DNA of 64,000 nt, taken from positions 9,321 to 73,320 of the forward strand of contig DATEOW010000128.1 of assembly GCA_035273665.1 (NCBI GenBank), given 5' to 3'. How positions within the stretch are numbered: position 1 is the first letter of the stretch; every line of letters starts with the position of its first letter. The notes beneath the pieces were generated by a model. The model had not been told where the DNA came from and searched no databases. It worked only from the letters and a program-made list of their open reading frames with translations. The position numbers and the translations under genes are program-made. This document shows positions 27,576 to 33,917 of the stretch, one piece after another. The DNA is from DATEEW01 sp035273665 (lineage in GTDB: Bacteria > Pseudomonadota > Gammaproteobacteria > Burkholderiales > SG8-39).

Positions 27576-27589
27576 GGCATGGGTGCTGC
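27576..27589 (+). promoter_or_regulatory. Sigma-54 promoter for the isochorismatase-like gene
   Basis: GGCATGGGTGCTGC with the -24/-12 GG-N10-GC spacing. The -12 element is CTGC instead of TTGC. Transcription would start near 27601, leaving almost no leader before ATG 27602/27611. Confidence 0.6.
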
Positions 27590-27601
27590 AGCAAGCGCGC
27601 C

Positions 27602-28186
27602 ATGGAGAAAATGGCAAAACGGCTGCACGGCGCGAAACCGACGAAACATCGATATGCGTTGCTGCTCATCGATTTCATCAATGATCTCGACTTTCCGAGC
27701 AGTGCACGATTGCTGCCGCAAGCGATTGCGGCCGCCAGGGAGACGGCCGCGCTGAAAGCCCGCGCTAGCCGAGCGGGGGTCCCGGTCATTTACGTCAATG
27801 ACAATTTCGGCCGTTGGCAATCGCATTTCGAACAGGTCGTCGCGCATTGCCTTCGTAAAGGGACTAAGGGCCGTGAAGTGACTGCTCTGGTAAAACCGCG
27901 CAAGGATGACTACTTCATTCTCAAACCGCGGCATTCCGCGTTCTATCAGACGCCATTACCCTTGCTGCTTGAGGATTTGGGGGCAAAGAATCTGATTCTC
28001 ACCGGCGTATTGACCGATTCCTGCGTTCTGTTCAGTGCCAACGATGCTTATCTGCGCGGCTACAAGATTTTCGTTCCGGAGGATTGCGTGGCTTCTCTTG
28101 AAGCGCAGCATACGGAAGAGGCGCTCGACTATATGCGCCGTTCGCTGAAAGCCGATACGAGAGCTGCGGCGAACATCGCCCTTTAA
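27602..28186 (+). CDS. Isochorismatase/nicotinamidase-like cysteine hydrolase
   Basis: A 194-residue cytoplasmic hydrolase. The family triad is visible: Asp24 in LLIDFINDL, Lys in ILKPRHSAF, and Cys in VLTDSCVLFSANDAYLRGY preceded by the cis-peptide-type VLT. It probably cleaves an amide or vinyl-ether bond of a small substrate, not identifiable here. Start could be 27602 or 27611 (MAKRLHG); the earlier frame start at 27551 would precede the predicted sigma-54 transcript start. Divergent from the SemiSWEET-like gene, and 94 bp before the proline-rich gene. Confidence 0.8.
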   Translation: MEKMAKRLHGAKPTKHRYALLLIDFINDLDFPSSARLLPQAIAAARETAALKARASRAGVPVIYVNDNFGRWQSHFEQVVAHCLRKGTKGREVTALVKPRKDDYFILKPRHSAFYQTPLPLLLEDLGAKNLILTGVLTDSCVLFSANDAYLRGYKIFVPEDCVASLEAQHTEEALDYMRRSLKADTRAAANIAL

Positions 28187-28197
28187 GCCAGTCTCGG

Positions 28198-28211
28198 GGC
28201 ATGGGTATTGC
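28198..28211 (+). promoter_or_regulatory. Sigma-54 promoter for the proline-rich gene
   Basis: GGCATGGGTATTGC followed by A, an excellent match including TTGCA. Predicted transcript start about 28223, 58 bp before ATG 28281. Confidence 0.8.
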
Positions 28212-28280
28212 ACATTGGAGATCAATGCGGCTCAGTGAACATGTGCGCGCCAGTTCCGCATTGCCGACGCGAGAGGAAGA

Positions 28281-28646
28281 ATGATGACCACGACACATCC
28301 TGACGATCCGGTCGAAATCAAAGATCCGCCGACTAATCCGCAAATCCCGATGAGCGCACCAGTGGATAGCCAGCCGGGCGCGCAAGGCGATACTGAATGG
28401 CAGCGCCCTTATCAAGACAGCCCTGGGCCCGATACGCTTGCGCAGACTCCCGGACCCTTCGAGCCCGAGCGGAAGCATGATTCGCCCGGGAAGATTCCCA
28501 TGCAGCCGCCGGCGGAGCCGCCGAATCCCAACCCCGTGCACGTGCCAAGCACGCCGCCGACTCCTGGCGATCTTCCTTCGAGTAATCCGGATGTGGTCGG
28601 CGAGCGGGCGCTTAACGACAGCCGACCGAAAGAAACGACGGAATAA
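28281..28646 (+). CDS. Proline-rich hydrophilic protein, unknown function
   Basis: A 121-residue protein without signal peptide or membrane helix, about a quarter proline, with acidic and Gln/Asn residues (IKDPPTNPQIP, MQPPAEPPNPNPVHVP). It looks intrinsically disordered. I recognise no family. ATG is preceded by GAGGAAG and a strong sigma-54 promoter, placing it with the other stress-type hydrophilic proteins of this region (31029, 54049). Confidence 0.7.
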   Translation: MMTTTHPDDPVEIKDPPTNPQIPMSAPVDSQPGAQGDTEWQRPYQDSPGPDTLAQTPGPFEPERKHDSPGKIPMQPPAEPPNPNPVHVPSTPPTPGDLPSSNPDVVGERALNDSRPKETTE

Positions 28647-28657
28647 ATCGATGCTGC

Positions 28658-29392
28658 TTAGCCCATCGCTGGAATTGCTTCGCGCGCGCGCTTAGCGGCG
28701 GCTGCGACATCTTCAACTAGCATTTTGTAGGCAACTTCCGATTCGCCGCCCCGTAGACGCAGCACGTACGCCGGATGAATGGTCACCATGGTAGGAATTC
28801 CTGTTGCCGTTTTAAGCGTATGACCGCGATGTTCGCCGACGCGAACCGTGGCGCCGATAACCGCTTTAGCCGCGGTTGCTCCCAGACAGAGGATGACATG
28901 CGGTGCGACCAACTCGAGCTCTGCATCGAGCCAGGGTAAGCAAGCGGAGATTTCGCGCTGCACCGGTGTTTTATGCATGCGGCGTTTTCCGCGCAATTCC
29001 CACTTGAAGTGCTTCACCGCGTTGGTCAGATAAATCATGTCGCGAGAAACGCCTGCCATGGCTAAGGCTTTTTCGAGCAGTTGGCCCGCGGGACCAACGA
29101 AGGGATGGCCTTCCAAGTCCTCGTTGTGACCAGGCTGTTCACCGACGACGAATAGAGGCGCGTGTTTGCCGCCTTCGCCGAAAACGGTCTGCGTCGCCCC
29201 GCGCCAGAGCGGACACGCGCGACAACCCATCGCAGTGTCGCGCAGAACCTCGAGGGACACTCGCGAATGCGGTGGCGCCGCTTCTCGCACTTCAGGGCCT
29301 GGCGCGCGTTGGGGCGGCGCATCAAAGCGGAAATGCTTGAGCGGGTTCTCGCTAACGCTACCGGGGGTCGCGCCGCGGCGGGATGGGGGCAT
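28658..29392 (-). CDS. udgX: UdgX-type uracil-DNA glycosylase
   Basis: A 244-residue family-4-like uracil-DNA glycosylase. Four cysteines (57, 60, 151, 169) fit the 4Fe-4S site; motif A is GEQPGHNEDLEGHPFVGPAG (84-103) and the C-terminal motif is HPAYVLR. Between them is the inserted loop RGKRRMHKTP (KRRMH at 136-140), the mark of UdgX enzymes, whose loop His attaches covalently to the abasic sugar after uracil removal. The described loop is KRRIH; here Ile is Met. ATG 29392 chosen; TTG 29404 possible. A sigma-54 promoter lies at 29428-29441. Confidence 0.85.
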   Translation of the reverse strand: MPPSRRGATPGSVSENPLKHFRFDAPPQRAPGPEVREAAPPHSRVSLEVLRDTAMGCRACPLWRGATQTVFGEGGKHAPLFVVGEQPGHNEDLEGHPFVGPAGQLLEKALAMAGVSRDMIYLTNAVKHFKWELRGKRRMHKTPVQREISACLPWLDAELELVAPHVILCLGATAAKAVIGATVRVGEHRGHTLKTATGIPTMVTIHPAYVLRLRGGESEVAYKMLVEDVAAAAKRAREAIPAMG

Positions 29393-29427
29393 GATGTGAG
29401 CCAAGCAAAAAAATTGCTAAGGCGGCT

Positions 29428-29441
29428 GCAAGCGCTAGGCC
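29428..29441 (-). promoter_or_regulatory. Sigma-54 promoter for udgX
   Basis: Minus strand GGCCTAGCGCTTGC followed by A. The -12 half TTGCA is perfect; the -24 half is GGCC rather than GGCA. About 36 bp before ATG 29392. Confidence 0.65.
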
Positions 29442-29457
29442 TGAGTAGGACAAAGAG

Positions 29458-30603
29458 TCAGGCCTTGCCGATTATTTCCGCAAGCGGACGCATGTTCTCG
29501 ATTTGGCTGGCGCAGATACGTAAAGCCACAAGTAGCGGTACGGCGATGAGTACACCGATGGCGCCGCCAAGCCAACCCCATATCAATACCCAGACAAAGA
29601 TGACGACCGGATTAATCGAGAATCGGTCGCCCATGATCAGCGGCTCGGCGACTTGCCCCTCGAGAAAATGCAAGACGAGGAAAACGGCGGGCGGTGCCAT
29701 GATGGCGCCGGGCTGATCGAAAGTGAATAAAGCGACGAGAGTGATCACCGCTAGCGCGATGATCGGACCTAAGTAAGGAACGAAGTTCAGCAAAGCCGCC
29801 ATGACGCCCCAAAGTAAAGGCGTGGGCATTCCCAGGGCCCACATCGCGAGGCTAGTCGCAATGCCGAGGCCGATGCTCAAAAAAGTGATTGTCAAAAAGT
29901 AACGGCCGATTTCAGTTTGTATTTCGCGCGCGATCTCGACGACCCGGATCTTGTCGCGCAATCTCGGCATGATGCGAACGGTCTTGCGCAAAAACGTATC
30001 ACCCGAGGCGAGCAGGAAGTACGCAAGCATCAATGTGGTCAAGAGGGTGAAGATACTTTCTTGTGCGCTCAGAACCATGTCAAACGAGCCGCCGCGTTCC
30101 ACCACAACTTCACGCTTTTTACTCATATCCGTCGGCGAAGCGATTTGAGCGACCTTGTCCGCGACTTCTTGCATCGACTGCATCGGTTTCACGAAGGCGC
30201 GCAGCTTTCGTTCGATCATGCGCAAGTCGGAAGGTCCGAAGCTCGCCCATTTTTGCACCGGTTCATACAAGTTTGCAGCCAACCCTCCAACCAGCCCGAT
30301 GACGCTCAGCATGACAATCGCGGCCGCGAGCACTTGGGGGATGCGCACTCGCACCAATGCTTTCACTGCCGGGGCCAGCAATAGCGCGAGCAAAGCGGCG
30401 ACGACTATGGAAAGGATCAATCCTGTCGCTGCGTGCACGGCATACGCAACGCCCACAATCAGTGCGGCCCAACCGATGCGGCTCACTGCAACGTTCGTCG
30501 TCACAAGAGGCGGTTGGGTCGGTACGTCGACGGCGCGTACTTCGTCCTCGTCGATAGGGTCGGCGGCGGAAAGGCCGCCGCTATAAGGCGGTTGAGCGGC
30601 CAT
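29458..30603 (-). CDS. AI-2E/PerM family transporter
   Basis: A 381-residue inner-membrane protein with about eight helices: two at the N-terminus (IGWAALIVGVAYAVHAATGL, LSIVVAALLALLLAPAVKAL), a soluble insertion (about 130-210), then a C-terminal block with the family signature PYLGPIIALAVITLV and IWGWLGGAIGVLIAVPLL. Family members export autoinducer-2 or act as Na+/H+ antiporters; substrate undetermined. The GTG at 30633 is rejected: the sigma-54 promoter at 30638-30651 sets the transcript start near 30626, between it and ATG 30603. Confidence 0.82.
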   Translation of the reverse strand: MAAQPPYSGGLSAADPIDEDEVRAVDVPTQPPLVTTNVAVSRIGWAALIVGVAYAVHAATGLILSIVVAALLALLLAPAVKALVRVRIPQVLAAAIVMLSVIGLVGGLAANLYEPVQKWASFGPSDLRMIERKLRAFVKPMQSMQEVADKVAQIASPTDMSKKREVVVERGGSFDMVLSAQESIFTLLTTLMLAYFLLASGDTFLRKTVRIMPRLRDKIRVVEIAREIQTEIGRYFLTITFLSIGLGIATSLAMWALGMPTPLLWGVMAALLNFVPYLGPIIALAVITLVALFTFDQPGAIMAPPAVFLVLHFLEGQVAEPLIMGDRFSINPVVIFVWVLIWGWLGGAIGVLIAVPLLVALRICASQIENMRPLAEIIGKA

Positions 30604-30637
30604 GAGCGGTGTGCGAAATCGAGATGAGTCCACCTAG

Positions 30638-30651
30638 GCAAGCGGAGTGCC
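30638..30651 (-). promoter_or_regulatory. Sigma-54 promoter for the AI-2E family gene
   Basis: Minus strand GGCACTCCGCTTGC, a textbook -24/-12 pair. It fixes the start of the downstream gene at ATG 30603. Back to back with the promoter at 30686. Confidence 0.8.
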
Positions 30652-30685
30652 GGGGTGCATTGCAATGTCGGCAAGTCCCGACGTC

Positions 30686-30699
30686 GGCATGTGTCTTGC
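30686..30699 (+). promoter_or_regulatory. Sigma-54 promoter for the DUF1328 gene
   Basis: GGCATGTGTCTTGC followed by A. Strong match; predicted transcript start near 30711, about 53 bp before ATG 30764. The leader contains the 16-bp direct repeat. Confidence 0.78.
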
Positions 30700-30700
30700 A

Positions 30701-30732
30701 CCGCACGGGCGCGGTACCGCACGGGCGCGGTA
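30701..30732 (+). repeat. Two perfect 16-bp direct repeats
   Basis: ccgcacgggcgcggta occurs twice in tandem (30701-30716 and 30717-30732). It lies across the predicted transcript start and leader of the DUF1328 gene. Role unknown; could be an mRNA-leader element or replication slippage. Confidence 0.85.
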
Positions 30733-30763
30733 GCTCGACCTTTTCCCAGTCGACGAGGGCAGC

Positions 30764-30925
30764 ATGTTTTTTTATGCGTTGTTGTTTTTCATCATCGCTG
30801 GCGTTGCTGCACTCGTCGGCTTCAACGATGTCGCGCCGGACCTGCGCGTTGTGGGCAGACTGGTGTTCTATGGTTTTCTGATTGGCGGTTTCGCCTTTCT
30901 TCTGTTTGGCCTTTCCAAACGTTAA
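30764..30925 (+). CDS. DUF1328-like small membrane protein
   Basis: A 53-residue protein below the usual ORF length cut-off. Two helices (MFFYALLFFIIAGVAALVGF and RLVFYGFLIGGFAFLLFGL) joined by a short polar turn and ending SKR match the layout of DUF1328 (YtjA-type) membrane peptides, which are common in stress regulons but have no defined activity. GAGGG at 30755-30759 is the ribosome site. A sigma-54 promoter lies at 30686-30699. Confidence 0.75.
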   Translation: MFFYALLFFIIAGVAALVGFNDVAPDLRVVGRLVFYGFLIGGFAFLLFGLSKR

Positions 30926-30935
30926 GCCTCACCAA

Positions 30936-30949
30936 GGCACGGGGGTTGC
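30936..30949 (+). promoter_or_regulatory. Sigma-54 promoter for the Gln/Ser-rich protein gene
   Basis: GGCACGGGGGTTGC followed by T, near-ideal consensus. Predicted transcript start about 30961, 68 bp before ATG 31029. An 8-bp hairpin (gggttgct / agcaaccc, 30943-30961) overlaps the -12 element and start. Confidence 0.82.
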
Positions 30950-31028
30950 TCCTAGCAACCCGGGCGCTTGTTTCGCGCGCGCATACGTGCGGTAGCTCGC
31001 GTGGGGGATAACTCGAAAGGAGTTTTCT

Positions 31029-31394
31029 ATGTCGAAGCAAGATCAAAACTTCAGCAAACAGCAAGGTCAACAAGGTCGATCGAGTCAATCGAGTCAATCG
31101 GGTCAATCGAGTGGCCAACAATCGCAAGCAGGCGGTAGTGGTCAGCAGGGTTCCTCCAGCGGCCAACGTAACAGCCAGCAAGGACAAAGCGGTCTACCGC
31201 ATCAGGGCCAGCAGGGCAGGTCCTCAAGCCAAGCCGGGATCGGTCAACAAAGTCAGGAAGGGCGCTCGGGACAAATGGGCGGCCAACCGAAACGTTCCAA
31301 CCAACAACAAGAAGGCCGTTCGCGCGATTCGAGTTTGGATGATGAAGAGTCTTCCCTCGGTTCATCGTCGAAGGGTTCTTCGATCAAGGAGTGA
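31029..31394 (+). CDS. Gln/Ser/Gly-rich low-complexity hydrophilic protein
   Basis: A 121-residue soluble protein made almost only of Gln, Ser, Gly, Arg and Lys, with repeated GQQGRSS-type units (QQGRSSQSSQSGQSSGQQ, GQQGRSSSQAG) and an acidic-then-Ser C-terminus (DDEESSLGSSSKGSS). It should be fully disordered and resembles desiccation- or stress-induced hydrophilic proteins in composition, but I recognise no family. Strong AAAGGAG ribosome site and a sigma-54 promoter. The 5' coding DNA has tandem gtcaatcgag-type repeats. Followed by an intrinsic terminator. Confidence 0.72.
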   Translation: MSKQDQNFSKQQGQQGRSSQSSQSGQSSGQQSQAGGSGQQGSSSGQRNSQQGQSGLPHQGQQGRSSSQAGIGQQSQEGRSGQMGGQPKRSNQQQEGRSRDSSLDDEESSLGSSSKGSSIKE

Positions 31395-31412
31395 CACGGC
31401 CACATGTCGTCG

Positions 31413-31440
31413 AAAAGCCCGGGCGTGCCCCGGGCTTTTT
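31413..31440 (+). terminator. Intrinsic terminator after the Gln/Ser-rich gene
   Basis: Stem aaaagcccggg / cccgggctttt with a 5-nt loop and a run of five T. The A-run before it would let it work in both directions. Confidence 0.85.
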
Positions 31441-31469
31441 ATGAGCTTTAAAAGCGTGCCGGAGCGCAA

Positions 31470-31634
31470 ATGGAAAAACAACAGAAGCAACCGCCCGCCG
31501 AAAATAAGAACGGCGAACAAGGTGATCGAAATGGCGCACGACCGCCAGAAGCGGGACGTCGTCGTCGCGGGCCTTATGGACCGATACGCCCCAATCGAGG
31601 CAAGCGCGATCGCGGCAGTGGTGAGGCACCCTAA
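31470..31634 (+). CDS. Small Arg-rich basic protein, unknown
   Basis: A 54-residue hydrophilic protein (MEKQQKQPPAENKNGEQ, then GRRRRGPYGPIRPNRGKRDR) with an acidic/polar first half and a strongly basic second half, suggesting nucleic-acid binding or a disordered stress peptide; no family recognised. Ribosome site GGAG lies 6 nt before the ATG. A competing frame (31441-31641) covers the same DNA but lacks a ribosome site. No sigma-54 site was found between the terminator and this gene. Confidence 0.5.
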   Translation: MEKQQKQPPAENKNGEQGDRNGARPPEAGRRRRGPYGPIRPNRGKRDRGSGEAP

Positions 31635-31669
31635 TTATTAAAACGAGTAAAGAGAATAAGAGGATAAAA

Positions 31670-33061
31670 ATGCGTGACAGGGGACATCGCGGAGCGTTTA
31701 AAAAATCCAAATGGGCCTTAAGCGTTTCGCTTCTATGGTTGGGCGCCTGCAGTTTGCCGCCCATCCCGGAGACGGTCGCGGCCGCCCCCTCATCGGCGAA
31801 TACCATACCGGTCGTACGCGATGCGAGCGGCATTCTCTCCGTTGAACAAGCTAAACGGGTTTATGCGTCGCTCGCACGCGAAGGCGATACCGATCTTTTA
31901 CGTCGTCATTTGCGTTCCGCGGAGGGCAGCGAGGCCAGCCCCCTAGTCGTCGGGAACTCGGCGAAACTACTGATCGACGGGCCGGCTACTCACAACGCGA
32001 TGTTCGCAGCGATCGCCGCGGCTCGCGATCATGTGAATTTGCAAAGCTATATCGTTTCGGATGACGAGGCGGGCGCACGTTTAGTGAAGGCCTTAAGCGC
32101 GAAGCGTGCGCAGGGCGTGAAGGTGAATCTGCTTTATGACAGCGTCGGGTCGATGGACACCCCGAAAGAGTATTTCGAAAGCCTTAGACAACAAGGCATC
32201 TCGGTTTGCGAGTTCAATCCGGTCAATCCCCTCAAGGCCAAAGGCGATTGGCAGATCAACAATCGCAATCATCGAAAGATATTGGTGGTCGATGGTCGCG
32301 TCGCCTTCACAGGCGGAATCAATATCAGCGGCGTTTATTCCGCCGGCTCTGCCGGCAGTGGGCGCAAGACCGCAGAAGAAGGCTGGCGCGATACGCATAT
32401 CCGCATTGCCGGTCCGATCGCGGCTGAAGCGCAAAAATTGTTTGAGGCGGATTGGGCGCGTTATTGCGGCGCCATGGAAAAGGCCGCTTATTTTCCCAAG
32501 GTTGAACCCGCCGGTTCACTGGTCATGCGCATGACCGGCGGCGTCCCGAATCAGGGCAATGAAATCTATGGCGCATTGTTATCGGCCGTCGAGCACGCCG
32601 AGCGTAGTGTTCATCTCACCTATGGATATTTTGTTCCAGATCCACGTACGGTAGATACCTTGAAAGCCGCTGCGGCGCGCGGTGTCGATGTGGTCCTGAT
32701 GCTGCCCGGGTTCAGCGATTTCTGGGCGCCTTTATATGCAGGCCGTTCGTACTACGATGACTTGTTGGCAGCAGGCATCAAGATATACGAACGACCCGAT
32801 GCATTGCTGCATGCGAAAACCGCTGTAGTCGATGGCGTATGGTCTTCCATCGGATCAACGAATTTAGATTGGCGAAGTCTTGTGCACAACTATGAAGCTG
32901 ATGTCATCGTTTACGGCGATGAGTTCGGTGGACGCATGGAAGAACTATTCAGTAACGATTTGAATGTCTCGCGTCAGATCACACTTGATCAATGGCGCGA
33001 TCGTGGCGCGGTCAGTCGTTTCAAAGAATGGTTTGCCCGACGCTGGGGTTATCTCTTGTAG
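31670..33061 (+). CDS. Cardiolipin-synthase-like phospholipase D family lipoprotein
   Basis: A 463-residue protein with two PLD catalytic motifs: NHRKILVVDGRVAFTGGINIS and HAKTAVVDGVWSSIGSTNLD (HxK-x4-D each). Such enzymes condense phosphatidyl lipids to cardiolipin by transphosphatidylation at the membrane. The N-terminus has a basic patch, hydrophobic helix and a lipobox-like LGACS (Cys at residue 27), so it may be a lipoprotein rather than the usual two-helix ClsA form; it is closest in layout to ClsB/ClsC. Changes of membrane lipid fit the stress cluster. Ribosome site GAGG. Confidence 0.82.
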   Translation: MRDRGHRGAFKKSKWALSVSLLWLGACSLPPIPETVAAAPSSANTIPVVRDASGILSVEQAKRVYASLAREGDTDLLRRHLRSAEGSEASPLVVGNSAKLLIDGPATHNAMFAAIAAARDHVNLQSYIVSDDEAGARLVKALSAKRAQGVKVNLLYDSVGSMDTPKEYFESLRQQGISVCEFNPVNPLKAKGDWQINNRNHRKILVVDGRVAFTGGINISGVYSAGSAGSGRKTAEEGWRDTHIRIAGPIAAEAQKLFEADWARYCGAMEKAAYFPKVEPAGSLVMRMTGGVPNQGNEIYGALLSAVEHAERSVHLTYGYFVPDPRTVDTLKAAAARGVDVVLMLPGFSDFWAPLYAGRSYYDDLLAAGIKIYERPDALLHAKTAVVDGVWSSIGSTNLDWRSLVHNYEADVIVYGDEFGGRMEELFSNDLNVSRQITLDQWRDRGAVSRFKEWFARRWGYLL

Positions 33062-33089
33062 GCGATATGACCCGCTACATGCGAAGCGG

Positions 33090-33103
33090 GGCACGGGCTT
33101 TGC
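33090..33103 (+). promoter_or_regulatory. Sigma-54 promoter for the OsmB-like gene
   Basis: GGCACGGGCTTTGC followed by A: full match to GGCAC-N5-TTGCA. Transcript start about 33115, 26 bp before ATG 33141. Confidence 0.85.
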
Positions 33104-33140
33104 AGTACCTAAGGTGCAAACACACTATTAGGAGATAGTC

Positions 33141-33359
33141 ATGCGAAAGACTTTATTTGTCACGGTGTTGCTTGTTGGCGGCTTGAGCGGTTGCAGTACT
33201 TGGGACAATTTGTCGAGCCGTGAGAAGAGCGCCGCGATTGGTGCGGGCGTGGGCGGCGTAGCAGGCGCAGCTGTCACCAACGGAAGCGTGCTTGGAACCG
33301 CAGGTGGTGCCGCTGTAGGCGGTATCGTCGGTAACGAAGTGGGCAAGCGTCGCGACTAA
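33141..33359 (+). CDS. OsmB-like glycine-zipper lipoprotein
   Basis: A 72-residue outer-membrane lipoprotein: signal with lipobox LSGC (Cys18), then a glycine-zipper hairpin (AAIGAGVGGVAGAAVTNGSVLGT followed by AGGAAVGGIVGNEVGKRR). It matches the osmotically inducible OsmB/glycine-zipper-2TM form. AGGAGA is the ribosome site. One of the strongest sigma-54 promoters in the window is directly upstream and a bidirectional terminator follows. Confidence 0.82.
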   Translation: MRKTLFVTVLLVGGLSGCSTWDNLSSREKSAAIGAGVGGVAGAAVTNGSVLGTAGGAAVGGIVGNEVGKRRD

Positions 33360-33373
33360 GCAACAGGTCGGGC

Positions 33374-33407
33374 AAAAAAACGGCGCCGAATGGCGCCGTT
33401 TTTTTTT
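33374..33407 (+). terminator. Bidirectional intrinsic terminator
   Basis: Stem cggcgcc / ggcgccg with a 4-nt loop, seven A before and nine T after. It separates the OsmB-like gene from the convergent gene ending at 33420. Confidence 0.9.
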
Positions 33408-33419
33408 GGTCTCGCCGTT

Positions 33420-33770
33420 TTACTTGTACAGCCCTTCCGCGCGAGCAGCGTGAGTTTCGCGCTCACAGTTGCGCCGTTCCTCTGCCATCAAGCTTCGGCA
33501 TAGCGCTAAGTCCGACTTGAATTCGGCAGCCGCTTCGGCCTTGCTGCGCGGCGGCATCGAGGTTGGGACCGGGGTGTCTGTCCTACGCGTCTGGGAAGTC
33601 GAGGCGCCTATGGACCCGGACATCTGGCCGCTCGAAGGGGTGGCCGATTGCGTCGTCGAAGCGCCTACGGAACCGGAGGTTTGTGACGAGCTTGCTGGGG
33701 TCGGTAAATTTTCCGCGTTTGCGAGGCCTGTTGCGAGCAGTAAGGACAAGGCGGCGAGGGGTGCTCTCAT
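33420..33770 (-). CDS. Small exported protein with two internal repeats, unknown
   Basis: A 116-residue protein with a signal peptide (to LANA, residue 19). A Ser/Thr-rich stretch contains two near-identical units, SQTSGSVGASTTQ and GQMSGSIGASTSQ, then a charged C-terminus with two cysteines (ALCRSLMAEERRNCE) that may form a disulfide. No family recognised. It is convergent with the OsmB-like gene and divergent from rpoN, with its own sigma-54-like site at 33807-33820. Confidence 0.65.
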   Translation of the reverse strand: MRAPLAALSLLLATGLANAENLPTPASSSQTSGSVGASTTQSATPSSGQMSGSIGASTSQTRRTDTPVPTSMPPRSKAEAAAEFKSDLALCRSLMAEERRNCERETHAARAEGLYK

Positions 33771-33806
33771 GGCGATTTCTCCTGTGTGTTAAGGCCCTTG
33801 CGTCAA

Positions 33807-33820
33807 GCAGCCGGCATGCC
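33807..33820 (-). promoter_or_regulatory. Sigma-54-like promoter for the small exported protein
   Basis: Minus strand GGCATGCCGGCTGC followed by T. -24 good, -12 is CTGC. 37 bp before ATG 33770, and back to back with the rpoN promoter. Confidence 0.6.
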
Positions 33821-33830
33821 GATGCAAACT

Positions 33831-33844
33831 GGCATAGGTCTTGC
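33831..33844 (+). promoter_or_regulatory. Sigma-54 promoter of rpoN (autoregulation)
   Basis: TGGCATAGGTCTTGC including the upstream T: near-perfect -24/-12 element. Transcript start about 33856, which excludes in-frame starts at 33786 and 33816 and supports ATG 33918. Confidence 0.8.
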
Positions 33845-33917
33845 GAACCCTCGCGCATTGGTTGTGATGCGTGCCTTTTGCGCGCAACGCAAAAGGGTTC
33901 CGAACTTTGGAGGGAAT

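Noticed and set aside
30604..30633. GTG start at 30633 for the AI-2E family gene
   Set aside because: The predicted sigma-54 transcript start is near 30626, so this codon would not be in the mRNA.
31456..31469. Possible sigma-54 site before the 31470 gene
   Set aside because: The only GG-N10-GC match overlaps the terminator (GGCTTTTTATGAGC) and lacks TTGC.
33786..33917. Extended N-terminus of rpoN from in-frame ATG 33786
   Set aside because: It would cover the sigma-54 promoter and start before the predicted transcript; RpoN region I begins at ATG 33918 with a GGAGGG site.
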